Shown: positions 1 through 12,059 of the stretch, piece after piece | How the letters are laid out: every line of letters starts with the position of its first letter | Numbering within the stretch: position 1 is the stretch's first letter | NCBI GenBank assembly: GCA_022559845.1 | Contig: CM040125.1 | Coordinates: 198,688,102 to 198,752,101 of the forward strand | Direction: 5' to 3' | Length of the DNA: 64,000 bases | Source: Amorphophallus konjac | Lineage: Eukaryota > Streptophyta > Magnoliopsida > Alismatales > Araceae | The notes under the pieces: model-generated | The model's input: the letters and a program-made list of their open reading frames with translations, nothing else | Told to the model about the DNA's origin: nothing | The model's database searches: none | Translations under genes and position numbers: made by a program

Positions 1-254
1 TCTCTTGCCTTCATATCATTGATTAATATTCCCTTAGAACCCATCAGAACACATGTAATGACATGGCTCTTTGGGTTCATAAGGCAGCAGTGAAATCCAG
101 ATTCGGGACGAGAGCTGTAGGGGAGATTTTCCCCATTATTGTATTTCATCAAGACACAAGTGATGGTCTCTGAGTATCCCCTTAAACAGATGTATGGGGA
201 GATTAAGAGGTTTGAGGAAAGATGGTGCAGAGATGGGCCTCGGAGTGGGTTTCA

Positions 255-500
255 TTGACCGAAGGAGGGATCTCGGCGTGGCTTTCAATTGGCGAGAAGG
301 AGCTCTCGGCGTGGCTTTAATATTGGCCAAAGAGGGGGTCTCGGCATGGGGTTTAGTCAGCCAAAAAAAGGGGGTCTCGGCCAGGGGTTCTCGGCAGACA
401 AAGAGGGTCTCGGCCAGGGGTTCAGTCAGCCAAAAGGGGGGTCTCGGCCAGGGGTTTAGCTGGCCGAATGAGGGGCTTCTCGGCATGGTTTAGGGGTTCA
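255..500. repeat. Degenerate tandem repeat with ctcggc core
   Basis: About six imperfect units of 40-55 bp, each centred on gggggtctcggccaggggttc or a near relative and spaced by cagtcagccaaaa-type filler. The open frames crossing it are by-products of the repeat and not genes. Confidence 0.75.
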
Positions 501-700
501 AAAAAAAGGGGGTCTCGGCGGCGGCTTCCCGGCACGCTCATGGCCGCGTCGAGAAGTTGGCGCCGAGAGGCTTGCATAGAGGGGCTTGAATAGGCCTATA
601 TGGAAGGGGGTCTCAGCATGGAGCTTCCCGGCGCGCTCCTGGCCGCGCCGGGAGCCTGGCACCGGGAGGCTTGCATGGAGGCTCACGTGAGAAGGGTTGA
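500..700. repeat. Two-copy tandem duplication of about 110 bp
   Basis: The segment beginning gggggtctcggcggcggcttcccgg at about 507 is repeated from about 604 with about 80% identity. Each copy contains a gccgcg-rich inverted segment and ends in gaggcttgcat. It lies directly after the ctcggc repeat and has the same composition. Confidence 0.65.
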
Positions 701-2050
701 AATGGCCTTTTTTTGTCGTTTAGCCGAAGAGGGAGGCCTCTCGGCTGGATAGTTCTCGGCGGGGAATTGTGCACGCCGAGAAGGTGAAATCACTGCAGGG
801 TTTCAGGGTTCAGACGATGCTCTGCTTCTGGGATTCCTGAGTTTCCTGCTGCGATTGAAGTTGAATTCAAAGTATAGGAGGGGGGTTTCATGGATATTTC
901 CTGAGAAAGGGCCAAGGGGGATCTGGAGGGTAGGATCGATGGGGAACGAGACCATCATCTGGATTTCTGAAGACTTTGTTTTATTTCTGCCGCCGGCTGC
1001 CTGGGGATCAAGAGATGACTGTCTCTGATCCCCTGGACGAACCCAATAGCATCTAGAAACTGGTGACTGAGGAACCTTTGGCATCAAACTCCAGACCCTA
1101 ATCATCCAAGGGATTAGAATGGAGGGTCGAGAGATCGAGATTGTCATTCGCTAGAATCCGCGGAATAGCAGTGATCCGAAGAATCGATATACCCTCGTAT
1201 AGCCAGCGGTTCAGGGGACCAAGAGATTGATGTCTCTGGTCCCTGAACAGCACAAGGAGGGGCCCGGTTTTCATGCCTCTGAAGAGAAGATTCGTATGAA
1301 CCATTAAATGTTTTGCATAAACGATAAACATACAAAGATAAGCAGAGAGCAGACATTTCGATCAAAGGAGAGCAGACATCTTAATCAGTAGATCCCCAAA
1401 TGGGTCAAGTTGACATTTCATTGCATCGCATCGAAGCCTTACATCGACTGTGAAATAGAAATGCAAAGCAGAAAGATAGAGATTGAGACCGGAACTCGCC
1501 GGCTACTTTCGATAAATCAAGACAAAGGCTCACTAGATTACATCGGTAAAAAAAAAGCATGGGGAGGGTGGAGCATTGACTCCTCTCCCTCCCCCTAGCA
1601 GCCCTCCTGGAGCCCTTTTCTTCTTCTTTTCTTCTGCTTCTTCTCTTCTGCTTCTTCTTTTCTCTTAGCCGAGGGGGACTCTCTCTTGGCAGGACTCCCT
1701 CTCTATTCTTTCTTTTCTGGCTTCTTTTTCTTCTCTCTTTTTTGTTCCCCTCCTTTTGTCTCTCTCTCCAGGCATCCATCTGTTCGAAGGGAGAGGGTTT
1801 TTATACCCGTTTCCCCCCCCTTCTCGGCAGGCTTCATCTCGGCGCGCCCCAAATGGGGCTTCCCGGCGCGATTGCAAGTGGCTCTCGGCGCCCTCTTTTG
1901 GGCTTCGGCAATTGGCTCTTGGCGCCATCCTTTGCAGGCCCAATTAAAGCTTTTTAGCCACTTTCACAGGCCCATTTGGGTCTTTCAAGGGCATCATCAC
2001 CCAAAAGGGGTCTTCCATTGGTGACACAGCTTGTATCCTTATTAAGGTTT

Positions 2051-2126
2051 TCATCAGTCCGTAGACAGGGGTCTCATCAGTCCGTAGACAAGGGTTTCAT
2101 CAGTCCGTAGAGAGGGGTTTCATCAG
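2051..2126. repeat. 23-bp tandem repeat, about 3.3 copies
   Basis: The unit tcatcagtccgtagacagggg starts at 2051, 2074, 2097 and 2120 with one to three substitutions per copy. It lies in the LTR-like part of remnant X. Single tcatc words continue sparsely to about 2550. Confidence 0.85.
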
Positions 2127-2617
2127 AATTGCCATCTGAACGGTGACAAGACCGGGTATTATCTTATCGATATCGTCACTTGAATGGTGATGAGCTCGGG
2201 CATCAGCTTTAGTCCGGAAAGACTTCCACCGGGTGTATAATCTGTGGAGACCATTCTTCTTCTGTTCTGACTTTGCAAAAGCCTTTGCAATCTTCATCTG
2301 CCGGTACCGGCTTCATCTTCATCTCATATTACATCTGTCAGTAAGCCGACATCTGACTTACCCTGACATATCATCCGTGGATTCTTGGACGAAACGGTAG
2401 TACAGCTCTCATTAAAGGGCTGGAAGGCCTCATCAGTTGAGTGACTGCTACTTTATCAGTGCTGCCGACTGAGTGGCATTGACACCGGGCATCAGCTTTG
2501 CCGACAAGGGCTTTAGCAGGGTAGACAGTTGATGAGCTTCATCATTGGTCTTTCACTGTTGGTCTGACCCTCTTTTCAATTATGTTTTCACCCTTGTTCA
2601 TTTTCCAGGTGTCAACA

Positions 2618-5236
2618 GGCACCAATTAAATGAAGACACTTTACAATGTCGTCATTTCCATTTCCATAATTTCCAGTAATTATTAATTCAACGCATTCAA
2701 AAATCCATAGCTATTGAACCAAACCATGAAAATTCTGCATGAATATATTTCTGTGATCCTGACATTTTTTTGTATCTGCCCGTACCCTTACCTCCTGATT
2801 CAGAACACTTTTATATTGATGAATAGTGAACCACCCACCTGTAAATGGCGCCCCTGACCAGGGCGCCAATTACAAAATTGAAGACTTCGCGCATGGTCGC
2901 CAATTAATTGAAGACCATGTGCAATGACGTCAATTCCATTTTCTGAAATTTTCAGTAATTAGTAAATCAACACATTCAAAAATCCATAACTATCAAACTA
3001 AAACATAAAAATTTTGCCTGAATATACTTCTGTAACCCTGAGATTTTTCACTACCAGTCCATGTCCTCGAATTCTGATTCAGAGAAACTTTTGAAAAATG
3101 AATAGTAATTTGTGTCACATAACGTACTATTCTGATACGAAGCATAACCCACTTGAAAAACAACTCAATTGGTGACCCTATGAAGTGTCGTCAATTAGTT
3201 GAACCTGTACATCAATTAGTGACACCCCGAGGAGTCTTCAATTAAATGAAGACTACTCACAGGGGCGCCAATTCCATTTTCTGAGAAATTAAAGATACAA
3301 CATTAGAAAATTCATATCTATGGAATGAAAACCCAATAATTATACCTGAATACGTCTCTGAACTCCTGAGGATTTACACAACCGGTTCATGTCAGTAATT
3401 TATATTTTCGAGAAACTTTTCCGAAATGAACAGTGCTTTGAGTCACAAAACGTATCTGCTTTGTGAATATCACCTAATGAGATTGGCGCCCCAAGCCAGG
3501 GTGCCAATTCATCAATTGGTGGCAGCCAGCAAGTCTTCATTTAATTGAAGACTCTCTGAACAAGCGCCAATTCCATATATATATATATTAAAAATTAAAA
3601 ATTTTGAAAGATAGGCCAATTACTTGAATAGTGGCAGCCAGGAAGTCGCCAATTTCCAAATTGAAGACTTCCTGAGAAGGCGCCAATTCATTGAATAGGG
3701 GGTCCTCCCCCAGGTGCCAATTGCCTGAATAGGGGCTCCTCCCCAAGGCTCCAATTGCCTGAATAGGGGGTCATCCCCCAGGCGCCAATTCCATGAAGCA
3801 GGGGCTGTACCCCAGGCGCCAATTCAGTGATTTCAGATCCTGATCTTGATCTGTCTAGTGATTCGTACAGACATAACACTAATCCATTTCCTACATATTA
3901 TGAGTTCTTGAACTCCATTCCATGAAAAATCTACTTGTGTATATCCTACATGGTCAAAACCTTGAACCTCTTAATCTACCATTTGGGAGTGTTGGAGCTA
4001 AGTGCCATGTCAGGTAAAGTGCTACGTTCTGAGATCCACCTCTTGAGGCCGTACGGCTCAAAGTGCTACACGACGGGAGCCACCTCTTGAGCCTATAGGG
4101 GCCACCTCTAGAGTCCTTCATAACCAAATGGCTAGTTAATCTTGTCTGTAATACTACGTTTCTTAATTTCTTGAAATTTCATATTAGCTATAAATGAGAG
4201 TGGATGTCAAAAGTAATACATGAAATGCTATATATATAGGGCCCAGTTTGGTCCTGGGAGGAGCACCCGAAGGTACTTGTGCCCATGGGAGTTTATTGAC
4301 CACGGTGTTTGGCATTGTACCGGAGCACTTGCTTGACTTAAGACACTCCACCCCTACTCTCTCTTTACTTACTTGACTTGACTTGCGTGGCCCGGAACGG
4401 GCAATACTTGACTTGTGGCCCGAGAAAGGGCAAAATACTTACTTGATTGAAATAGCCAATTCTACTGATACATACTTGACATTACTTACTTGAATTAAAT
4501 TTTTACTTGCACATACCTGAGATATACTTGTACATGAGTTCATTCTTGCACCTGTGTTCATACTTGTACATGAATCCCTGCTTGCCCAGAAGTGGCATCT
4601 ACATCTATAAATTTTTGGAAATACTGCTTGTCAAATACTTGAAAATCTTGTTATACTCTCCTTATATAGTTCTTGATCTCTTACTTGTTCATCGTGCCTA
4701 GATTTACCTGTATACCTGATTTTCTTACTCGTACATCATGCATAGCCATACTGATAACACGTGTAAACTGTAAATCACTTAAAGATTGCTCGAACTTGAG
4801 ATGTAATTCCTACTGAGTAATTTGCTCATCCAGTTGCTTCCTAACATTTTCAGGTGATTTGAATAGCGACGTCCACAAGAATGGGTTTGAGACCGAGTGA
4901 AGGGTGCTAGAATGCCATTCGTCTATCATTAACTAGTCGCGTCTTTTGAAATTATTTGAGTCTACCTTGTACCCCCAGCTATGTCAGTTAGTGGTATAGA
5001 CTTTGTTAAGGCATGTAGCCTAGTGTTTATTTTTTTTACATTTGGAATTTGTCATGGACTATCTTTAATTTCTTTGGTTAATCAAATAATCATCACTTGG
5101 ACTATTGGGATGGTTAGATTTTATTAGTCTTTTGCACACTCCGTAATTATGTATGTCAAAAATTGTATCACTCTAATAACACGATCTATATAGGCGCGTC
5201 ACGCATCCGAGTATCTTCCGCGCTCGGGACGTGATA
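2618..5236 (+). repeat. 5' LTR of element A, 5'-truncated
   Basis: Matches 30925-33538 of the 3' LTR at about 95% by eye, so about 1.26 kb of its start is missing, replaced by remnant X. It ends gacgtgata, a decayed form of the gacgtgaca end of the 3' copy. It contains gcgccaatt hairpin units (for example GGCGCCC...GGGCGCC at 2847-2867) and a zone rich in acttg words (4327-4580). It also contains a conserved stretch around tatagggcccagtttggtcc near 4235 that is shared with LTR D. Confidence 0.85.
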
Positions 5237-5243
5237 GTCTTCG

Positions 5244-5256
5244 TGGTATCAGAGCC
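5244..5256 (+). promoter_or_regulatory. Primer binding site of A (initiator Met tRNA)
   Basis: TGGTATCAGAGCC is complementary to the 3' end of plant initiator Met tRNA, the usual primer of Ty3/gypsy chromoviruses and Ty1/copia elements. It lies 7 bp after the LTR end, a slightly long gap. Confidence 0.9.
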
Positions 5257-5463
5257 TAGGTTTTCAAACCTAGGAAACTAGAAGAAATATATGGTTAGGA
5301 AAAATTTGCGGTGGTCATGATTGAAATCTAGGTAAAACTCGAGTCCAAGGATAGATACATCTTACCCGGTGAGACGAATAGAGCCATGGGTTAAGTTCTA
5401 TAATGACTTTTTACCTTATAAGTAAACCCGATCTTTATCGTGCTTAAACCATTTTGTATGATC

Positions 5464-8039
5464 ATGGCTGCTGAAAGAGCACAATGGCGCGAGATGCAGC
5501 GCACCGTACAAGGCCTTACATAGGCACTACAGCAAGTGGCGCAAGGTGGTGCCAACCGTGGAGCTGGTAATCTCCACAGGAGTTTCCATAACATGAACCC
5601 ACCGAGATTCACGGGTTCGTCTGACCCTGAGGATGCCGAGAATTGGTTAAATAAAATGGAATGAATCTTCCGTGTGATGCAATGCGCGGACGAGGAGAAG
5701 GTTTTACTGGCCGTATTCCAACTGGAGCAGGACACTCGATGTTGGTGGGAATCCATAGAAGGAACACTGCCAGAAGACCATGTCCCATGGGATGAATTCG
5801 TGGAGCACTTCAACAACAAGTACTTCTCCAACCATGTCCAGGAGAAGAAGGCCGCGAAATTCACCATTCTAAAATAACGGGGCTTGAAAGTGGCCGAGTA
5901 TGAGGCCCAGTTTTCAAGATTGTCAAAGTATGCACCCCACTTGGTGTGTACGGAAAAGATGAAGGCTACAAGGTTTCTCAACGCGCTTCGGCCCCACTAT
6001 ATTACACAACTTGAACCGATGGACATCCAAGTCTACTCGGAGATGGTTTGGCGTGCTCAATTGCTAGAAGACGCCACCGAATTATCTGAAAGAATTCGAG
6101 GAAGGGACAAGAAGGAACCCGTCACAAGCCCGGGAAAATTTAAACAATCATTCAATAAGAAAAGGTTCTTCATGGGAGGGGAGCCCTCCAAGGTGAAGAA
6201 ATTCTAGAAGAATGATAGGCCATTCTCCACCGCCACACCCTCTAAGGAGATTTGCAAGTATTGTGATAAAGCTGATCATAAGATCGAGGAATGCTGGATG
6301 AAGTTAGGAGCTTCTCTTCGATGTGGGAGCCGAGAGCATCGAATCCCAGATTGCCCATTGATGAAGGAGCAAGACACCAAAGACAAGAAGCGTCCGGTAA
6401 AGAAACAAGGCCGTCTGCAAGCTCTCCGAGAGACGGAACCCACTGAAGGTGAAATTGTGAAAGGTACTCTCACTATTTGTTCTAAAATTGCTCAAGTTTT
6501 ATTTGATACCAGAGCAACTCATTCATTCGTTTCCAAGAAATTTGCTGCTTCATTTTCTAAGAAACATGAACTGTTAGATTTAGTCATATCTACACCTCTT
6601 GGGAACGAGTCCGATATCACTTATCACTATCCAAATTGTGAAGTGATGATTAAGGGAAGCAATTTACCTGTTGACCTGACATGCCTAGATATGAAGGGTT
6701 ATGATGTCATACTAGGTGTTGACTGGTTATCCACATACCAAACAACTGTAGATTGCCGGCATGGCAAGATAACATTCATGGATTTCCTAGAGCTGGTTTG
6801 CACTAGGCCCCGGAGTAGATCACCTCTTATATCAGCCCTCCGAGCTAGTAAACTTATAAATAAAGGATGTATGGCTTTCATAGCATTCGTGACTGCCACG
6901 GAAGTCGAGGAGGTCAAACTTGAAGACATCCGTGTAATTTGGGATTTTCCCGATGTTTTTCCAGAAGAATTGCCCGGCTTACCCCCGGAAAGGGAAGTGT
7001 CGTTCACAATCGACCTTGTCCCTGGTGCTGGTCGTGTTTCCAAGGCACCTTACAGAATGTCCCATGTTCAGCTGAAAGAGCTAAAAGAGCAGCTGATGGA
7101 GTTATTGAAAAAGGGTTTCATCAGGCCAAGTACTTCCCCATGGGGAGCACCCGTGCTGTTCGTCGAAAAGAAGGATGGATCGATGAGACTATGCATTGAT
7201 TATCGGCATCTAAATCATCTTACAATCAAGAACAAGTACCCGCTGCCGAGAAATGATGAGCTGTTCGATCAACTATCTGGAGCTACATGTTTCTCCAAGA
7301 TTGATCTTCATTCTGGTTACCATCAATTGAAGATCAAAGAGGAAGACATTTATAAAACTACATTCCGAAGCAGGTATGGGCATTACGAATTTACTGTTAT
7401 GTCTTTCGGACTAACAAATGCCCCCGCAGCTTTTATGCAGTTAATGAACAGCATATTCAGGCCTTACTTAGACCAATTTGTTGTGGTCTTTATTGATGAT
7501 ATTCTGATATATTCAAAGACCGAATAGGATTATGAAGAACATCTGAAGAAGGCAGTGTAAGTATTGAAAGAAAACAAATTGTATGCCCAATTTAGTAAGT
7601 GCAAGTTCTGGCTCGAGGAAGTATCCTTCTTGGGCCATGTAATTTCGAAGAACGGAATTGTTGTTGACCCATCAAAGGTCGAAGCCGTGAAGAACTGGGA
7701 ACGACCCACAAATGCAACAGAGATTCGAAGCTTTTTGGATCTAGTTGGTTACTACCGGCGTTTTATCAAGGACTTCTCCAAGATTGATGTTCCTCTGACT
7801 AGGTTAACCTGCAAGGAAGTGCCTTATGAGTGGAATGAAGACTGTGAAAAGAGTTTCCAAGCTTTAAAGGATCTCTTGACCACTGCTCCAATCTTATCAT
7901 TACCAATTGAAGGAGAAAAATACGAGGTATATACTGATGCTTCTGGTATTGGCCTCGGATGTGTATTGATGTAAAATAGAAGAGTCATTGCATACTCTTC
8001 CCGACAGCTCAAGAAACATGAAGAGAACTACCCGGTGCA
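5464..8039 (+). pseudogene. gag-pol of A, first part: gag, protease, RT, start of RNase H; interrupted by stops and by B
   Basis: One reading frame from ATG 5464 (or 5458) to 8039 codes for gag with the WWESIEG-type capsid region (about 5740), zinc-knuckle Cys/His residues (6256-6350), protease (DTRATHSF near 6505, the usual DTGA with G changed to R) and RT. RT motifs include LRLCIDY-like [12 protein letters not shown] (7186) and the catalytic FIDD (7489-7500), followed by the start of RNase H with the TDAS motif at 7935. In-frame stops: TAG 5521, TGA 5662, TAA 5875, TAG 6205, TAG 7525, TAA 7558, TAA 7972. No frameshift was found. Most stops fall where related elements have Gln or Arg, as expected from C-to-T change at CAG, CAA or CGA. 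The frame resumes at 27804, after B. Confidence 0.9.
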
Positions 8040-9313
8040 TGTAACGACCCAGAGTTCAGGATACCGATATACCGATAACATTGATACACCGATACCAAGA
8101 ACTGGGGAAGCCACCCAAGAGGCTGATGAGGCCCCTGAAGGGTTAGAAGAAGAGCGCTGAGGGGTATGCATAACGAATTGGAATTTGGAACGCGCAATTT
8201 ATAATTAAGTAAAGAAATTAACATAAGTGCGGAAGCAATTCAAAATAACTAGAGTGATATGTATATACTAGTCCAGAGAAACAAGAGTACTAGTCCACAA
8301 GGTACAACTACGCGGGGCATACCCCGGCAAAAGTACAACAAGCCACAAGGGCGCCTCGACTAAAGCTGGCAGCTAAGCACGGTCTCTGAAACGGCTCACA
8401 AAGCACCGGGAGATGACGGGCATGGCTCACCTGAAAGGAGAAGGGTGAGTCACAGCCTGACTCAGTAGGGGTCACGCGGATCCCTACCTTGCACTAAACT
8501 AACATACATGCATAAATAAGGCAAGTAGAGCATGCATTTAAATAGCTAACAGGCAATGGCATGAATAACTACTCAAGTAAAGCTGTAAACTCTAACTAAA
8601 CAGGTATAACAGCCAAAGTATGCCACAGTTAACTAAATGCAAGCGATTAAAACTAAAGCTACCAAATAGAATAAGTCTTAACTAGTCCAAGCAACAAGGA
8701 AGGACAACCACTGGAGCAAAAACCAGAAGCGTCCACTGACGACTTACACTGCGTCTCAAGCACTCGCAGTCGACGAAGCGACAAGCTAAGCGCGTAAACA
8801 GTACCAAACCAAGTGACCAGTCGGAGTGGCACCCGTCGGTGTCAGGCCACAGTCTCCGACCACGAGTGCACACACTGACTCTAGCCTGACCCAGGCCCTC
8901 TAGCTAGTTTTCCCCCTTGGTAGGACGCTACAATTGGCTGGGAGCCCACGGAACTAGCTTACAAACCGTGCATGGGAAACATACCCCTCCGCCATCCCCA
9001 AGCGGGTCGGCACTCAACAGACCTTAGGGAAACAACAGTGGCTCCATTGCGTGGAAAGAAAGGCTACACTAATGGTAATAAAACACGCCACTAAACATTT
9101 AAAACAATACGAATATGGCATGAGTATACAAAGGAACGCATAACGAATGGGCTGGCAACATATTAAAACCATCAGGGAAGCGGCGGTCTAATACCCACGC
9201 GCTACTTGAAAGTGACGATCGGGGACTGGCGCGTTACACCAAGAATGACGCGTTGGTCTCCATCTGTTACTTCCACCTGAGTTCCAGCTCAAAGGTGCAA
9301 GAGGGAATATAAC

Positions 9314-11647
9314 TGATGTGAAACGACCTCGGACTTAATGCAAGCAAGCACAATCGCATTCAAATGGGCCGAATTGGGCCACCGCTCTATCGTCGCTCAC
9401 CCAAGCCCGGGGTAACTTGGCAATGCCAAGGTGAGGTTGAGGGGTTGGGCCCTTGCTGGTAGAGGGCCAGCAAGGCCAAGGTTTGATTCCCAATGGGTGA
9501 GGATGCCCAAATCAAGGAGGCCAACTAAGTGCCAAAGGCACCGGTTGCAATTTTCCCACGGTGATCACTCAAGTTTATGGGGCTTGAGGATCGGGCTCTC
9601 ACTCGCATAACCAGCGGAATTAAGAACTAATATTGAATGCAAGCACTAAGTGGAGTGAAGGTTTGAGCACTTACTCGACCGGTTTGAAGAAACCAGTCCC
9701 GGTCGGAGACGAGGGCGAGCGGGGAGGCGAGTGGATCCCCACACGCCGCGGCGGTGTCGCTTGACCTGCCCAAACAAAGTACACCACTACACCTCTCGCA
9801 GGAGGGGGAACTTGGGGTGGGGGTTAATGATATTACATCAATACTACCTCCACGCAGGGAGGGGCCTTCAGCCGGCCAAGCGGGGTGGGGAAACAAAAGC
9901 AAAGAACGAGGAACAAGGGTGGACGCCGAATCTGCCTGCTGTCTGCGAACTAGAATAGAGGGTCGGTGTTGCTATTGTAGATCTTGCTCAGGAATTTTGC
10001 TGATGGCGACACTGGCGGCGAAATCTTCTTAACAGGAAGGGGAATGCCTCATAATTTTTGTAATTTCTTCTGGAGTCGCTGCAGGTCGGGGAAGAAGCTT
10101 GAACAGGGCCTCTGTTTCTCAGACTAGCAGGGGCAGGTCACCAACAGTAGGATGCAGAGGCTGTCCTGGCCGCTCCCGAACTCCAAATTTGATGCCGTCA
10201 GCACCGTTAGAACCATGGGTGAGTCCTCTTTGTAGCAAAATAAACGAGATTTCAGAAGAGAACGGAGACCATCTGTGGAGCCAGAAGAGTGTGGAGGTGT
10301 AGATGCAGACTGGGGAAGGCAGAGCCGCGCGACCGTGGAAGAAAATTGGTAACTTCTGTTCCCGGATGCTGAATGGGCTTCCGCTTCTTGATTCTGAAAG
10401 TAGACAGGCCGATGAAGAACTTTGAAGAAGGACTTGAGGACTGATTCCTTCGGGGCTGGTCGTGGCAGAGCTTCTAAGCCAGATCAGGTCCTCAGCCGAG
10501 GCAGAACCGCGCAGCTGTGGGAGAATGGACCTCCTGGACGACTCGGAGATCGGAAGAAGACGAAACCACTTCGGTTGCGAAGGTGACTGGCAGACGCTGC
10601 CGACGATGGCCCTTGGGTCTTCAAACTCGTCCGGAGGAGGTCGTGGTGGCCGCTGCAGGTTGCTGGTCTGCTGTAGATCTTCAGTTGAGAGCTATAGGTT
10701 GATGATGATGGGGGGGAATGAGGTATATGGGAGGGGAAATGGGGGTGGATGAGTGTGGTGAAAGCCCGGGCTGTGAGGGGGTCTAGGAGGGGGTGTTCTA
10801 AGGTGGGGGAAGGGAAGAATGGGGTCTGGAAGGGGGTCTAACAGGTGGTGGGAGGAGGAGCTACGAATTTGGGAAGGTGGGTGAGAGGAGAAGGTGAGGG
10901 GGGGCACAAGTGAGTGGAGGGAAGGGTGGATTTCAAATTTGAAATGGCATTGGAAGTTGTGGGGTTGTGTGGGGAAGGGGTTGATTGTGTTGGAATGGGG
11001 AAAGTGGTGTTGGAATGGTGAGGGATCTCCTTGGGACTAGGGGGGTGGAGTAATGGAGGCCATGGGGAAGTGGAGGGCTTTAATGATGGTAGGTGGGGGT
11101 TGAGGTGGTTGGGAAGGGAGGAGAGAGAAGAAAATTTGAAATTGGGCGATGAGGAGAGAGAAAATGGAGTGAAAAAGAGGGATTAAGAGAGGGAAGGGTG
11201 GGGAATCTCTCCCCTAGGGTTTCTCACCCAAAAAATGTTGGAATCACTCCACTAAACTAAGCTTTGGACTCTCAAATGGCATTTTTTTCATTGATTGATT
11301 CATTACTTCAAAATGAGGAGAATGGGGTCCTATATATAGGCAACCCACATTTCTACAAAAGTCCCTGACAATTGACTCAATGACAAATAACCGAGGGGGT
11401 AGGGGAGAGCCCTTGGGCCAAGCCCAATGAATTGGGCCCAATAGCTAACTAGACAACCTAATGACACTCAAACTTAGGGAAATGAACACAAGACCTAGGA
11501 ACATGACTCAAATAAAAGGGAAAATACATCAAATGATTCAAATAAAAATTACATAGGACTCAAAATTAAATGATTAGACCATGCCGGATGTAACCGGGGC
11601 GAGGAGACGAGCTGTGAACGTGGGCATGGGAGGTGATGTCCCCATCA
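9314..11647 (-). repeat. Left (3') LTR of C
   Basis: 2334 bp, TGATGTGAAACG...GGTGATGTCCCCATCA, about 98% identical to 14117-16451. It contains a TATATATAGG box at 11331-11340 (palindromic, usable on minus) and a G-rich purine tract at 10690-11200. Short open frames at 9627-9902, 9731-10032 and 10462-10752 recur in the other LTR and show no codon conservation. Confidence 0.95.
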
Positions 11648-12059
11648 TACTCCCGGGGTGCGGAGAACTCGACTCCGTTGAGTAAGTGTCCTTCCCTCCT
11701 TGGGGGTGTAGAAGTGGTACTGCCCTCAAGTCTTCCGAACGAGACCGATCCATCCACCTGCTGAGATAGCGCTCGTATACCTTGCTCCGAGTGGTAGTGA
11801 CTTGTTCTTCCAATATTTGTTCAATTTGTTCACGCTGGGCTCTCTTGGCTGGTGGTCTCTCCTCACGGGTGGGTGCTCTCTCAAGGGAAGAAGTAGGCTC
11901 AATCTCCTCACTAGGTACCACCGTGGGTCCCTTATATGGCACTAGGTCGGCAACATTGAATGTGGGACTTATTCCATACTCCTCAGGGAGATCTAACTCA
12001 AAGACATTTGCACCAATGCACCTCAGGACCGGGAAGGGACCAGCCCCACGTGGCCTCAA
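11574..12059 (-). pseudogene. Integrase C-terminal tail of C (out of frame with the main ORF)
   Basis: The frame reads PRGAGPFPVL, then VFELDLPEEYGISPTFNVADL, which is the conserved end of Ty3/gypsy integrase (GPF/Y region and the LP..YG.S.TFNV.DL segment). It directly continues the YKKLADSHRRHQEFHVGDFV segment at the end of the upstream 651-residue ORF. A one-base loss in a short A run at about 12062 appears to have split the two. The last part runs through the polypurine region and ends inside the LTR. The 80 residues after the integrase-like part are charged and not recognised. Confidence 0.8.

Larger units (their letters stand above)
1..2617. mobile_element. Right-hand remnant of LTR element X, nested in the 5' LTR of A
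   Basis: Bases up to 2617 share nothing with the 3' LTR of element A, whereas homology to that LTR starts abruptly at 2618 (matching 30925 onward). The last bases before the junction read ttccaggtgtcaaca, an LTR-like CA terminus that could pair with a TGTTGACAC start lying outside the window. I therefore read this as the right end of an LTR retrotransposon inserted in A. No coding domain is visible. The interior is built of ctcggc-rich tandem repeats (255-700), a CT-rich tract (1600-1780) and a 23-bp repeat (2051-2126). The orientation and clade are not determinable, and the left target duplication is off the window. Confidence 0.5.

Noticed and set aside
5244..5256. tRNA-like matches (also 14101, 22384, 45216, 49662)
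   Set aside because: They are 11-15 nt primer binding sites complementary to initiator Met tRNA; no tRNA gene structure surrounds them.
9627..10752. Frames of 60-96 codons that recur at 14430-15555
   Set aside because: They recur because they lie in the two LTRs of C; no domain, start context or codon conservation supports them.
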